Below, one piece after another: positions 1 through 8,608 of a DNA stretch of 64,000 bases (its first letter is position 1; the number at the start of each line of letters is the position of its first letter). Both the position numbers and the translations under genes were made by a program. Source of the stretch: Paenibacillus_E sp964253085 (lineage in GTDB: Bacteria > Bacillota > Bacilli > Paenibacillales > NBRC-103111); the NCBI RefSeq assembly GCF_964253085.1, contig NZ_CAXUQH020000001.1, positions 5,022,001 to 5,086,000 of the forward strand, read 5' to 3'. A model generated the notes under the pieces. The model did not search any database. It was given only the letters and a program-made list of their open reading frames with translations, and was not told where the DNA came from.

Positions 1-854
1 CGGGAGAAGGTCAGATCCTGGAGCGCCGCGCGGACTACGTCCGCTGGCACCTCCAGGAGCATGAGCAGCATGGCCCAGCGGTCATGCTGCCCCTCCAGCG
101 CGCTGACAACGTCCAGCGCGTAATCCCAGGCGAGCCAAGCCTCAAAAGGCAGCGGCAGCTGCTTTTTGAGGTAGGCCAGGAGGCCGCTCGCCAGCAGTAG
201 CCGCACAGCCCGCGCAGGAGCTGGGCCTTCCACCATGCGCTGCAGCTCGCTGCGCACGCGCTCCATGGCGATATGGCGCAGCAATGGCGCATTCGCCAGC
301 AGAGCCTGCCAAGTGCTCGCCTCGATCTCTAAATCGTAAGTCGAAGCGAAACGGATGCAGCGAAGCATGCGCAACGCATCTTCGCCAAATCGTTCTTCCG
401 CAATCCCAACGCAGCGGAGTACACCAGCGGCCAAATCCGCTTGTCCACCATAAGGATCCTGCATAACGCCAGCTACATCCATAGCCATCGCGTTCATCGT
501 GAAATCCCTTCGCTGTAAATCCTCAGTTAAATCCGAAATATAGGCAACAGAGGCAGGACGACGAAAACCTTCGTACGCTGCCTCCTTACGGAAGGTCGTT
601 ACCTCATAGGTTCCTTGTGCAATCAGAACAGTGACCGTGCCATGTTGGAGCCCCGTTGGCACGGTCCGCTGAAAAATTTGAATAACCTGCTCTGGCAACG
701 CAGAGGTGGCAATATCAATGTCTTTGATGGGACGTTCTAGTACCGCATCACGTACACAGCCACCGACATAATAGGCCTCATAACCAGCTTCCATGAGCCT
801 CGTCAATACCTCCGAAGCACCTGGATCATTCATTCCCTTACCTGCATCCAACAT
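1..854 (-). CDS. cca: CCA tRNA nucleotidyltransferase, 3' part outside window
   Basis: Adds or repairs the 3' CCA of tRNAs using CTP and ATP. The visible 284 residues hold the class II nucleotidyltransferase head: YYVGGCVRD near residue 28, the metal-binding pair in KDIDIATSA around 44, the RRDFTMNAMA motif near 115 and the nucleotide-specificity motif EDALRMLRCIRFA near 157. The C-terminus runs off the left edge, so it is partial, not truncated. The ATG at 854 has AGGAG a few bases upstream. It follows bshA by 24 nt and is probably co-transcribed; cca after the bacillithiol genes matches B. subtilis order. Bases 1-300 are markedly GC-richer than the rest of the gene. The only tRNA gene in the window lacks an encoded CCA, so it needs this enzyme. 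Confidence 0.93.
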   Translation of the reverse strand, partial: MLDAGKGMNDPGASEVLTRLMEAGYEAYYVGGCVRDAVLERPIKDIDIATSALPEQVIQIFQRTVPTGLQHGTVTVLIAQGTYEVTTFRKEAAYEGFRRPASVAYISDLTEDLQRRDFTMNAMAMDVAGVMQDPYGGQADLAAGVLRCVGIAEERFGEDALRMLRCIRFASTYDLEIEASTWQALLANAPLLRHIAMERVRSELQRMVEGPAPARAVRLLLASGLLAYLKKQLPLPFEAWLAWDYALDVVSALEGQHDRWAMLLMLLEVPADVVRAALQDLTFS

Positions 855-878
855 AATTCTCCTATCCAGTTAGCATCC

Positions 879-2051
879 TTATTGACACGAAGATGCTGAA
901 ATGCGATGTGATTCAGGAAGTTCCCGTCCTAACACGCGGTAGTAAATCTCCTCGTACTGAACCGTCGTAATATCGTTACAGAACGTATATCGCGCACGAT
1001 TCAAACAATTCTGTGCCATTTGTTCATACATTACTTGATTTTTCAAAAGATTAATTGCATAGCTGGCCATTTGCTCCGTATCTCCAACTTCAGCTAAAAA
1101 TCCGGTTTCACCATGTGTAATCAGCTCAGGAATTCCACCGGCATTTGATCCAATTGTTGGCACGCCACAAGCCATCGCTTCTAGCGCGACAAGTCCAAAG
1201 CTTTCTTTCTCAGAAGGAAGCAACATCACGTCTGCAAGCGAAATGACTTGAGCTACATCATCCTGTTTACCGCAGAACGTTACTTTATCCGAGAGTCCTA
1301 GCTCCTTCACCTTCGAAATCATTTTCGACAAATCCGGGCCTTCCCCTACAAATAATAGTCTGGACGGCACTTCTTTGCTAACCTTTGCAAAAATATCCAC
1401 AACATCCTGCACGCGTTTCACAGGTCGGAAATTGGAAATATGGATTAGGATTTTCTCATCCGGTCGCGCGAATTCGCCTCTGAGCTTCGATATATCTCGC
1501 GGGTAATACACCCGTTTATCTACAAAGTTATAAGTCAAATCAATATCACGATCAATGGCCAGCAATTCCCGTGTTTCTTTGATGAGATCCTTGGAAACCG
1601 CCGTTACAGCGTCACTCTCATTGATGGCATATCGGATAAGATCCGAAATCGATTGATCCTGCCCCAACACAGTAATATCTGTTCCGTGCAGTGTAGTCAC
1701 AACCTTGAGATTCGAACCCACCATTTGCTTCGCAAGCAATGCACAAACGGCATGCGGAATCGCATAATGCACATGGAGCAAATCTAACTCTTCCATTTTG
1801 GCAACCTGAGCTAACTTGCTAGCGAGCGATAGATCATATGGCGGATAACGGAAGACGTAATATTGACTAACTTCCACTTCATGATAATAAATATTTTTAT
1901 GAAATTTGCCTAATCGAAACGGCATGCTATGTGTAATAAAGTGAACCTCGTGTCCTTTTTCAGCTAGCAGCTTTCCAAGCTCAGTCGCTACTACACCTGA
2001 TCCCCCTAGTGTCGGATAACACGTAATACCAATCTTTAATTTGTCTTTCAT
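879..2051 (-). CDS. bshA: N-acetyl-alpha-D-glucosaminyl L-malate synthase BshA (bacillithiol step 1)
   Basis: GT4-family glycosyltransferase that joins GlcNAc from UDP-GlcNAc to L-malate, the first committed step of bacillithiol synthesis in the cytosol. The 390-residue protein starts KIGITCYPTLGGSGVVATELG, the BshA signature, and carries the GT4 donor-site region ESFGLVALEAMACGVP near residue 286, with the conserved E-x7-E pair. Length is normal for the family. The ATG has AGAGGTG 6 nt upstream. It lies 19 nt after bshB1, so both bacillithiol enzymes sit in one run with mgsA and dapB, as in B. subtilis ypjD-dapB-mgsA-bshB1-bshA-cca. Confidence 0.95.
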   Translation of the reverse strand: MKDKLKIGITCYPTLGGSGVVATELGKLLAEKGHEVHFITHSMPFRLGKFHKNIYYHEVEVSQYYVFRYPPYDLSLASKLAQVAKMEELDLLHVHYAIPHAVCALLAKQMVGSNLKVVTTLHGTDITVLGQDQSISDLIRYAINESDAVTAVSKDLIKETRELLAIDRDIDLTYNFVDKRVYYPRDISKLRGEFARPDEKILIHISNFRPVKRVQDVVDIFAKVSKEVPSRLLFVGEGPDLSKMISKVKELGLSDKVTFCGKQDDVAQVISLADVMLLPSEKESFGLVALEAMACGVPTIGSNAGGIPELITHGETGFLAEVGDTEQMASYAINLLKNQVMYEQMAQNCLNRARYTFCNDITTVQYEEIYYRVLGRELPESHRISASSCQ

Positions 2052-2070
2052 CTCTCACACCTCTTTCCGA

Positions 2071-2763
2071 TCAATCAAAATGTTCTATCACCAAAGGGAG
2101 TTTCGAAACGAACCCTTCCGCGTACGTCAGTTGACGCTTTTGACCCATGAGTCGATCACGAGCTTCTACACGTTCGACATAACCTTGATTGAGTGGCGTC
2201 GCAACGGTGCCCGTACCCGTTACAAATTGTGACCGGTACGCACGCAGTGCCGCCATTTTTTCATCATAAGTATCTGTTACATTTACAATCACGTCAGCTT
2301 CATACACATCATTTATAAAATAAAAAAAGAGTTGCTCCACATTCACAGCTTCTGTGTCTGGCAAATATTTACGCAGCTTCGCATTAAAAACAGCTTCCTG
2401 TACCAGCATGGAACATGCAATATGATCGGGGTGACGATCCTGCCAATACGGCGCGAACACGACTCGCGGACGAAACTTCCTGATTTCTTGTGTAATACGT
2501 TCGATATGATCTGCCGTGACAAATAATCCTCGATCTGGTAATCCCAGATTCGTACGGGCTGCTACTCCAAGAATTTTCGCTGCTTCCGCTGCTTCTTCTA
2601 GTCTAGTTTCAACCGTACCATTTGAAGACATTTCGGCATAGGTCAGCTCACAAAGCCCAACTCGAAGTCCACGCTGCGTATGCTTGGCAATGGTCGCTCC
2701 CATCCCAATTTCAGCGTCGTCTGCATGTGCACCAAATATAAGAATATCTAATTGTTCACTCAT
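2071..2763 (-). CDS. bshB1: Bacillithiol biosynthesis deacetylase BshB1
   Basis: Zinc-dependent LmbE/PIG-L family deacetylase that removes acetyl from GlcNAc-malate to give GlcN-malate. The first residues MSEQLDILIFGAHADDAEIG contain the metal-binding AHADD motif, and the third zinc ligand is expected in RHPDHIACS near residue 108. An in-frame upstream ATG at 2820 lies inside mgsA; I chose ATG 2763 because family members start directly before the DILIFGAHADD strand. The mgsA stop ends one base before this ATG, suggesting translational coupling. The mature length is 230 aa, normal for BshB1. Confidence 0.93.
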   Translation of the reverse strand: MSEQLDILIFGAHADDAEIGMGATIAKHTQRGLRVGLCELTYAEMSSNGTVETRLEEAAEAAKILGVAARTNLGLPDRGLFVTADHIERITQEIRKFRPRVVFAPYWQDRHPDHIACSMLVQEAVFNAKLRKYLPDTEAVNVEQLFFYFINDVYEADVIVNVTDTYDEKMAALRAYRSQFVTGTGTVATPLNQGYVERVEARDRLMGQKRQLTYAEGFVSKLPLVIEHFD

Positions 2764-2764
2764 A

Positions 2765-3184
2765 TTACTCAATACCTGGCTTATATTTATGTACGAGTTC
2801 TCTCCACGCAAAATCCCCACGATCCAACGCTCTTACAAGCAGCTCTGCTGTCGCAATGTTCGTAGCGCATGGAATCCCCTGCACATCACATAAACGAAGC
2901 AATGCGATAATATCAGGCTCGTGCGGTTGAGCCATCAATGGATCACGCAAGAAGATGATCAAATCCATCTCATTTTCCGCAACCAACGCCCCAATCTGCT
3001 GATCTCCACCAAGTGGCCCTGACATAAATCGATGAATATTTAAATTCGTATTAGCCATTATTCGCGTGCCTGTCGTGCCAGTTGCATATAGTTTGTGACC
3101 CTCGAAAACATGCTCATAGGCCGTAACGAAATTCACCATCTCATCTTTTTTCCGATCATGGGCAATAAGTGCGATGCTTAACAT
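2765..3184 (-). CDS. mgsA: Methylglyoxal synthase
   Basis: Converts dihydroxyacetone phosphate to methylglyoxal plus phosphate, a bypass of lower glycolysis. The 139-residue protein begins MLSIALIAHDRKKDEMVNF and has the phosphate-binding TGTTGTRI stretch near residue 37, the GPLGGDQQIGA active-site region near 57-67 and FLRDPL near 79, all typical of MgsA. It lies between dapB and bshB1, the same neighbourhood as in B. subtilis. Its stop is one base from the bshB1 start. Confidence 0.95.
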   Translation of the reverse strand: MLSIALIAHDRKKDEMVNFVTAYEHVFEGHKLYATGTTGTRIMANTNLNIHRFMSGPLGGDQQIGALVAENEMDLIIFLRDPLMAQPHEPDIIALLRLCDVQGIPCATNIATAELLVRALDRGDFAWRELVHKYKPGIE

Positions 3185-3209
3185 CTGACTTCCACTCTCC
3201 TAGGGGTCT

Positions 3210-4013
3210 CTAATCTATAAAATGCTCAAAACCATAAATCATTCCGGTATAGGTCATAACTTTACGAACCGCTATCGCTACACCTGGCATATAGGCTGCA
3301 CGATCATAAGAGTCATGGCGAATTTTAAGCGCTTGACCTTGTTCGGCCATAATAACTTCCTGTTGAGCGAATACACCTGGTAGACGCACACTATGTATTC
3401 TGAATCCATTGTAATACCCACCGCGAGAACCTTCAATTGTTTCTTCTTCTTTCGGATTACCTTGCTTAATTTCTTCACGAACTTCTGAAATAAGCTCAGC
3501 AGTTTTCACCGCTGTACCGGAAGGTGCATCTAGCTTTTGGTCACCATGATATTCGATAATTTCCAAATGCGGGAAATATTTTGAAGCTTGGGCAGCGAAC
3601 CTCATCATTAGAATTGCCCCGATGGAGAAATTCGGTGCAATTAATCCGCCAATTTGGCTATCTCGACATAGCATGTCCAATTCAGCAATAGCCTGAGGGG
3701 TGAAACCCGTCGTTCCCATCACGGGACGAATCCCTAGGCGAATCGCAAGATTTGTATGTGAAACCGCCGTTTGCGGTCCTGTAAAATCAACTAACACATC
3801 AGGTTTGGATTCAATTAGGACCTTTTCAATGTCGTTACCCATGAGAATCCCGCATTCATCCATACCAACCATTCTTCCCAGATCAATGGGGCCGGAGGTA
3901 CGACTTACTCCTGCTACTAACTCCATATCAGTCTCACGCAGAACGGTCTTGACGACCTCCCGCCCCATTCTTCCACTTGCTCCGATAACTGCTACTCGTA
4001 TTCTACGCTCCAT
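3210..4013 (-). CDS. dapB: 4-hydroxy-tetrahydrodipicolinate reductase DapB
   Basis: NAD(P)H-dependent reductase of the diaminopimelate/lysine pathway, needed for peptidoglycan and, as a dipicolinate-pathway enzyme, for spores. The N-terminal Rossmann motif VAVIGASGRMGREV is followed by the substrate loop around residues 153-167, which reads EYHGDQKLDAPSGTA. The lysine and DAPSGTA are intact, but the second of the usual paired histidines is glycine here. Length (267 aa) is normal. It precedes mgsA by 25 nt in the operon. Which histidine is essential varies in the literature by numbering; the first one of the pair, thought catalytic, is retained. Confidence 0.94.
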   Translation of the reverse strand: MERRIRVAVIGASGRMGREVVKTVLRETDMELVAGVSRTSGPIDLGRMVGMDECGILMGNDIEKVLIESKPDVLVDFTGPQTAVSHTNLAIRLGIRPVMGTTGFTPQAIAELDMLCRDSQIGGLIAPNFSIGAILMMRFAAQASKYFPHLEIIEYHGDQKLDAPSGTAVKTAELISEVREEIKQGNPKEEETIEGSRGGYYNGFRIHSVRLPGVFAQQEVIMAEQGQALKIRHDSYDRAAYMPGVAIAVRKVMTYTGMIYGFEHFID

Positions 4014-4029
4014 ATTGTGATGATCTCCT

Positions 4030-4554
4030 TTATTTATGTTTCGGGCCCATCTCTGAATTCATCTTGCTCTTATAAATCGTGGCATGTTGCTTAGCAAGCT
4101 CGTGATGCGGCTCTAGACGGACTGCCTCCATAACGGTTTGATAAGCTCTGGTATAATCCTTTCGCAACGCGAAGGCTTCAGCTAGAATAAGATACGCTTC
4201 AATGGCTAGTGGATCAAGCACAATCGCTTCTTTCAGCAGAAAAATAGCGCGCTCCGCATGAGCAGACTGATTCGTAAGCTGCCTTCTGGCTTGTTCAACA
4301 AGCTCACGTGCATTCAACACTTGCAAATGAAAACGATATACCTCGTTCGATGGATCTAGTTCGATCGCTCTTGATGCATGCTCCACGGCTTTAATTAGCT
4401 TATTACTTCTTGCGAAAGTAATGGAAAGTTTGTAGTGATAGGCAGCATTGTTTGGTTCTTCAGCAATCGCTTTTTCAAACCATTCAATGGCCTTTTCAAA
4501 ATCATGCCCCAGTATGGATTCGTATGCTTTTTGTATTTGATTTTCTCCATTCAT
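4030..4554 (-). CDS. Tetratricopeptide-repeat protein
   Basis: A 174-residue cytosolic protein made almost entirely of TPR helices: FEKAIEWFEKAIAEEPNNAAYHYKL, then IKAVEHASRAIELDPSN, and two further repeats with AIFLLKEAIVLDPLAIEAYL and AYQTVMEAVRLEPHH. TPR domains are protein-protein adaptors; no partner can be read from sequence. A longer in-frame reading overlaps the MazG gene, but ATG 4554 has a textbook AGGAGG 8 nt upstream and was chosen. It lies between the MazG-type gene and dapB, where B. subtilis has none, so it appears to be a lineage insertion in the operon. No signal peptide or membrane segment. Confidence 0.8.
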   Translation of the reverse strand: MNGENQIQKAYESILGHDFEKAIEWFEKAIAEEPNNAAYHYKLSITFARSNKLIKAVEHASRAIELDPSNEVYRFHLQVLNARELVEQARRQLTNQSAHAERAIFLLKEAIVLDPLAIEAYLILAEAFALRKDYTRAYQTVMEAVRLEPHHELAKQHATIYKSKMNSEMGPKHK

Positions 4555-4618
4555 CTGCCCATCCTCCTTTGCCAATAGCGGTATTCCCGATTCATGGGGA
4601 TGGTTTAGTTTATGAAGG

Positions 4619-4984
4619 TCAATTCGTTTCGGTGTTAATTTTAGTCCAACGCCCTGCATCCCGGGTATTGAATTTGTGCATGATTTTATCATGCGCTTCG
4701 GTCAGATCAATGCCAAGTGAATTCGCAAAGCAGATCGTAATGAATAAAATATCACCAAGCTCCAATTCGATTGAATTGTCCGCTTCTGTACTTTTTTTCG
4801 GTTTTTCACCGTAAGAATGATTCACCTCACGTGCTAATTCACCAACTTCTTCAGACATTCTAGCCAGCATAGAAAGAGGACTGAAATATCCTTCCTTGAA
4901 CTGGGAAATATAAGTATCAACCTCTTGTTGCAGGTCTTTAAGTGTACGTTCTGACATTGGCATCCTTCTTTCTATCCTCTTCAC
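4619..4984 (-). CDS. MazG-type nucleotide pyrophosphohydrolase (YpjD-like)
   Basis: All-alpha NTP pyrophosphohydrolase of the MazG superfamily, likely hydrolysing (d)NTPs to monophosphates. The metal-binding pattern is visible: SEEVGELAREVNH (E-x-x-E) and ELGDILFITICFAN (E-x-x-D) around residues 44-85. At 121 aa it is a single MazG domain like B. subtilis YpjD, which also sits upstream of dapB. The start is GTG at 4984 with AAGGAGG 9 nt upstream; a second start, ATG 4957, has a weaker AAGG and cannot be excluded. It is the first gene of the dapB-mgsA-bsh-cca run and is divergent from the YitT-family gene. Confidence 0.88.
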   Translation of the reverse strand: MKRIERRMPMSERTLKDLQQEVDTYISQFKEGYFSPLSMLARMSEEVGELAREVNHSYGEKPKKSTEADNSIELELGDILFITICFANSLGIDLTEAHDKIMHKFNTRDAGRWTKINTETN

Positions 4985-5075
4985 AAAGGTTATCCTCCTT
5001 ATGTTAAACTAAACGAGAAAAGTTGACAAATTTTTTGTTAGACAAGGCAAGCATATTAGGCATGGAGGAATTCAC

Positions 5076-5948
5076 ATGGTATTTAAAGAAAGGTTCGCAG
5101 ATCAATTTCTCAATGTGTTGGGAATTGGGATTGGAACTGCGATTTATGCGTTTGGATTGCATTATTTTGTCATATCGAATGAGCTCATGGAAGGCGGATT
5201 AACGGGTATATCCCTTTTACTCAAATACGTGCTTGATGTCCCTCCATCCATCTCCACCCTCGTGTTTAATATTCCTTTATTTTACTTAGGTTGGCGTAAT
5301 TTTGGTAAGGGTCCCATGCTGTATACAATCTTCGGCGTCATTTGCCTCTCGTTCTTTCTGTGGGTCATGGAATGGCTAATCCATATGGGTTGGTTAGTGC
5401 CCTTTCACACCACACAAGACTACTTTCTAGCAACCCTTTATGCTGGGATTACGCTAGGCACGGGTCTTGGGCTTGTATTCCGATTCGGTGGAACAACAGG
5501 CGGTTCTGATATACTAGCTCGCATTGGTCATAAAAAAAGAGGCTGGAGTGTCGGACAAGTCATCCTTATTATTGATGTCGTCGTCATTGGCTCTTCTTTC
5601 ATTTATCTCCCCAAAGAAAAAGTGCTCTATTCACTTGTAGCGGTATTCGTCACATCTCGGATTATTGATTACATATCAGAGGGCGCTTATGCAGCAAAAG
5701 CATTTACGATAATCAGTGAACAGCCAGGTGTCCTAGCAGAGTCCATCACCAAAGTGCTAGATCGCGGAGTAACGCTTTTCCCTGCGCGTGGTGCTTATTC
5801 AGGTAACACGAAGGAAGTCGTCTATTGTGTCGTTTACCGGCATGAGACAAGGCAATTAAGAGAGTTAATTCATGCCGTTGATCCACGTGCCTTCATCATC
5901 GTTGGAGATGTCCATGAGGTCATTGGTGAGGGTTTTAAGACAAATTGA
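5076..5948 (+). CDS. YitT-family membrane protein with DUF2179 domain
   Basis: Integral membrane protein with about five or six transmembrane segments followed by a C-terminal cytosolic DUF2179 domain. The membrane part shows LGIGIGTAIYAFGLHYFVIS, the family's GGLTGISLLLKY and FGGTTGGSDILARI; the tail has AFTIISEQPGVLAESITKVLDRGVTLF. Length (290 aa) matches YitT/YpjC proteins. Function is unknown; some relatives are linked to spore or stress phenotypes. ATG follows GGAGG by about 7 nt. It is divergent from the MazG gene and convergent with ypjB, sharing a bidirectional terminator. Position between MazG and ypjB suggests the ypjC equivalent. Confidence 0.85.
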   Translation: MVFKERFADQFLNVLGIGIGTAIYAFGLHYFVISNELMEGGLTGISLLLKYVLDVPPSISTLVFNIPLFYLGWRNFGKGPMLYTIFGVICLSFFLWVMEWLIHMGWLVPFHTTQDYFLATLYAGITLGTGLGLVFRFGGTTGGSDILARIGHKKRGWSVGQVILIIDVVVIGSSFIYLPKEKVLYSLVAVFVTSRIIDYISEGAYAAKAFTIISEQPGVLAESITKVLDRGVTLFPARGAYSGNTKEVVYCVVYRHETRQLRELIHAVDPRAFIIVGDVHEVIGEGFKTN

Positions 5949-5966
5949 GAGGTTTACCGTCAATGT

Positions 5967-6017
5967 AAAAAAAGTGGATTAAACAGCCCATCTGAGCTTG
6001 CTTAATCCACTTTTTTA
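5967..6017. terminator. Bidirectional intrinsic terminator
   Basis: A 15-bp stem (AAAAAAGTGGATTAA with its complement) closes a loop of about 19 nt, with A- and T-runs on both sides, so it can stop the YitT-family gene on the plus strand and ypjB on the minus strand. Confidence 0.85.
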
Positions 6018-6893
6018 TCTATTTTCACTTTCCTTTGTTTGCCTAACGGGAACAATATGTCGTCCAGATTGGTACATTTGCCAACCTACATACGATAAAA
6101 CACCTATGATAATAACACCTATACTGAGTGACCAGATGATGGGATGATACGGATCCGTAAGAGGCACATAAGCGAGCGCATCTTTATGTTTCATAAAGAT
6201 TTCATCTAGCACTTGGTTCAAATTTACGATTCCAGCTTCTAGTGGTCTTAAAGGCATAGGTTTCGTATTCACATTTGTTCGAAGGAAGACGATTAACGAA
6301 TCTAACTTCTCAACGGATGATGGATCACGGCTAATGATCAGTGAAGGATGAATAATGGCGATATGCTGGGACAGCCTACCAAATTCCTCTATCGCTTCTT
6401 GCTGCTTATTCGCCTTTACTTGCTGACTTAGCAATTGACTATCATTTTGCAGAACCTTATAGTATTGAAGCCACATCGGCTGGTTCTTATGTGAGAGTGC
6501 ATCAGTTGCTAGTCGAATTTTGGCAACGGCAACTTGTCCGTCTGCTGGCGAGTAATTAACCGCATTATAAACACGTTTGGCATCCGTCACTGTTTCCGTC
6601 AAAGCATTCAATCCCTCAATGGACGTAATTCCTTCGAATGAAATTTTTGGGATTTGATCGGATAATTGAATCAACTTATTTCTGGCCTCAGCAACCTGTC
6701 CGGACATCGTTAGGGTATACATCTCTTCGGCAATCTGATTTAAAAACGAAATCCGTTCTACTTGTGCTGGGTCTATAGGTTTACTTGCTTGTCCGACTTT
6801 ATGTGGGGTGGTACCGCAAGCTGCAAGTAAACTAAGAACAAGACCGAGTAAGAAAGTCACCGCTATCCCTCTTATCGTTCTATCGGAAAACAT
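6015..6893 (-). CDS. ypjB: Sporulation protein YpjB
   Basis: Predicted membrane-anchored protein of the Spore_YpjB family. N-terminal residues 8-26 form a signal/lipoprotein segment ending LSLLAACGTT, with the cysteine in a plausible lipobox. A long extracytoplasmic helical region follows, and one C-terminal membrane helix near 253-272 (IIWSLSIGVIIIGVLSYVGW). Length 292 aa. The gene follows ypjA and the qcr genes as in B. subtilis qcrABC-ypjA-ypjB. The molecular role is not known; the family name reflects expression in sporulation. The start ATG 6893 is preceded by a GGAGGGGATG-type ribosome site. Confidence 0.85.
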   Translation of the reverse strand: MFSDRTIRGIAVTFLLGLVLSLLAACGTTPHKVGQASKPIDPAQVERISFLNQIAEEMYTLTMSGQVAEARNKLIQLSDQIPKISFEGITSIEGLNALTETVTDAKRVYNAVNYSPADGQVAVAKIRLATDALSHKNQPMWLQYYKVLQNDSQLLSQQVKANKQQEAIEEFGRLSQHIAIIHPSLIISRDPSSVEKLDSLIVFLRTNVNTKPMPLRPLEAGIVNLNQVLDEIFMKHKDALAYVPLTDPYHPIIWSLSIGVIIIGVLSYVGWQMYQSGRHIVPVRQTKESENR

Positions 6894-6947
6894 GGGACAT
6901 CCCCTCCTTCACCATCATCATATGGAGGTTCGTCCCACTTTAGACCA

Positions 6948-7607
6948 TTAAGTATTTGCTTTCAACATTCTTTTCTCTCTAACCATAAGTGATGTAATAG
7001 CGATCCAGATTCCTATAATACTCAAACAAATAGTGAAGAATTGAATCGTCCCCAAATAGGGGTGAAGCTCGCGCTGTAACCTTGGAAAGACTCCTCTTTC
7101 ATAATCCATAAAATCGTTCCAAAACGTCCAGATCGCTACAAGTACAATGGCAGGAAGTCCGAATGAAAACCACCGAACAAATAACAGCGCTTCCACAGCC
7201 ATTGCCAAGTGAGATGCTGTTAACATCCATCCATCCCAACCAACAGTTGATCCGTGCCAAGCACCTGCCCATATCATCGTAACTGCCCATATCCCATACT
7301 TAAATGAAGTGATAAGTCCGAATGCTTCAATAAAGCCGCGTACAGCCCTATAAAGCTTACTCGCCTGTTTGACTGAAGATTTATCCAAGATCAAGTATCC
7401 AACTGAAAGAGTGAAAAACAAACTGGCTGTCGGGCTATCCGGTACAAAAAACACATACCATATCGGACTTTCTGCAATCGTATCTACCATCTGAATCCAG
7501 TACCACTCATAGCCATAAACGGTTCCTAGCAAATTGCTAATAAATAGCAACCAAAGCATTCTCTTACTTAGCAAGAAGTCTCTGCTCCAGAAATAGGAGA
7601 CGGACAT
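6948..7607 (-). CDS. ypjA: DUF1405 membrane protein (YpjA-like)
   Basis: A 219-residue integral membrane protein with about six hydrophobic helices: FISNLLGTVYGYEWYW near the start, SLFFTLSVGYLILD, YGIWAVTMIWAG, a histidine-bearing segment and a C-terminal helix FFTICLSIIGIWIAI. It resembles DUF1405 proteins, of unknown function, always next to qcr genes. It lies 90 nt downstream of qcrC beyond a terminator, so it may have partial independence from qcr transcription. Start ATG 7607 has AGGAGG upstream. Confidence 0.82.
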   Translation of the reverse strand: MSVSYFWSRDFLLSKRMLWLLFISNLLGTVYGYEWYWIQMVDTIAESPIWYVFFVPDSPTASLFFTLSVGYLILDKSSVKQASKLYRAVRGFIEAFGLITSFKYGIWAVTMIWAGAWHGSTVGWDGWMLTASHLAMAVEALLFVRWFSFGLPAIVLVAIWTFWNDFMDYERGVFPRLQRELHPYLGTIQFFTICLSIIGIWIAITSLMVREKRMLKANT

Positions 7608-7659
7608 TTAGGCTCCTCCTTTAGAATCAAGTTTGATACCCAGACAGTCTAAAATTTTC

Positions 7660-7691
7660 AAAAAAAACCTGATCACTTTCGCGACCAGGTT
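7660..7691 (-). terminator. Intrinsic terminator after qcrC
   Basis: On the minus strand AACCTG and CAGGTT flank a loop and are followed by eight Ts. It lies 7 nt past the qcrC stop and would end most qcrABC transcripts before ypjA. Confidence 0.8.
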
Positions 7692-7697
7692 CTACTT

Positions 7698-8588
7698 TTA
7701 TTGAGTTTTTTGTTTGGATAACCACTCAGCTAATTTATCAATATCGGCATCAGTTAAGCCTTTATCGATATTAGGCTTATACATGGCAGGCATGTTGCCT
7801 TTACCATTTTTGATAATGCCCATAATGTCATCTTTCGTGTGTCCATCGCCTACACCTAACAAAGCTGGTACACCAGAAGCTGGCATTCCTTTAAGCTGTG
7901 CACCATGACATGCTAAGCAAGTTGCTTTCGCATAAATCGCAGCACCTGGATCATCTGCAGCAACAATTGCAGCTGCTTTTTTCGTTTCTTTCTTCGCACC
8001 TTCACCAGCTGCGCCACCTTTGTTCGCGTGCATTTCTTCTTCACGCTTGATGTGCTCTGGAATGATGTTTTTCTCTTTAAGCTCTACTTGGTAATGTGAC
8101 CAAGATGTGTACGTTAGGTATGTACAAGCAATCAAAGATAAAATCATAAGGCTTGAAGCAATTGGTCTTCTATAGAAGCGACGTTCTTTACCAGTATCCA
8201 AGAATGGAGCTAGCAATAAACCACCAAATAGTAAACCTGGTACTACAACCGCTCCAAGAACTACGTAATCACCCGATGTGTATGGATACTTCAGCAATTG
8301 ATACATGAACAAGAAGTACCAGTCAGGCATCGGAATAAATGCTGTGTTCTTCGGATCCGCAGGATAACCTAACGGAGCTGGGTCGGACATTACTAAAACT
8401 AGCATACCGACCAAGACAACGACACCAACCATCCACTCTTTCAACAAGAAGTTTGGAATGAAGGCTTCAGATTTACCTGGGTAAGCAGAGTAATCTCTAG
8501 GAATGAGTCGTTGTTCTTGCGTTTTCTTAATTACGCGGGAATCCCCTACGTAAACGATTTTTTCATCAGACTTATGACCATGCGCCAC
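7698..8588 (-). CDS. qcrC: Menaquinol:cytochrome c reductase cytochrome b/c subunit QcrC
   Basis: Subunit of the Bacillus-type b6c complex, fusing a subunit-IV-like cytochrome b part to a C-terminal cytochrome c domain. Membrane helices lie near residues 50-68, 107-128 and 142-163. The haem c site is the CLACH motif near residue 223 and the distal methionine is probably in GNMPAMYKP near 268. An Ala/Lys-rich linker separates the parts. Length 296 aa is normal. It takes electrons from menaquinol and passes them to cytochrome c at the membrane. Last gene of qcrABC. Confidence 0.95.
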   Translation of the reverse strand: MAHGHKSDEKIVYVGDSRVIKKTQEQRLIPRDYSAYPGKSEAFIPNFLLKEWMVGVVVLVGMLVLVMSDPAPLGYPADPKNTAFIPMPDWYFLFMYQLLKYPYTSGDYVVLGAVVVPGLLFGGLLLAPFLDTGKERRFYRRPIASSLMILSLIACTYLTYTSWSHYQVELKEKNIIPEHIKREEEMHANKGGAAGEGAKKETKKAAAIVAADDPGAAIYAKATCLACHGAQLKGMPASGVPALLGVGDGHTKDDIMGIIKNGKGNMPAMYKPNIDKGLTDADIDKLAEWLSKQKTQ

Positions 8589-8608
8589 GCTATTCGCCCC
8601 TCCCTAAA

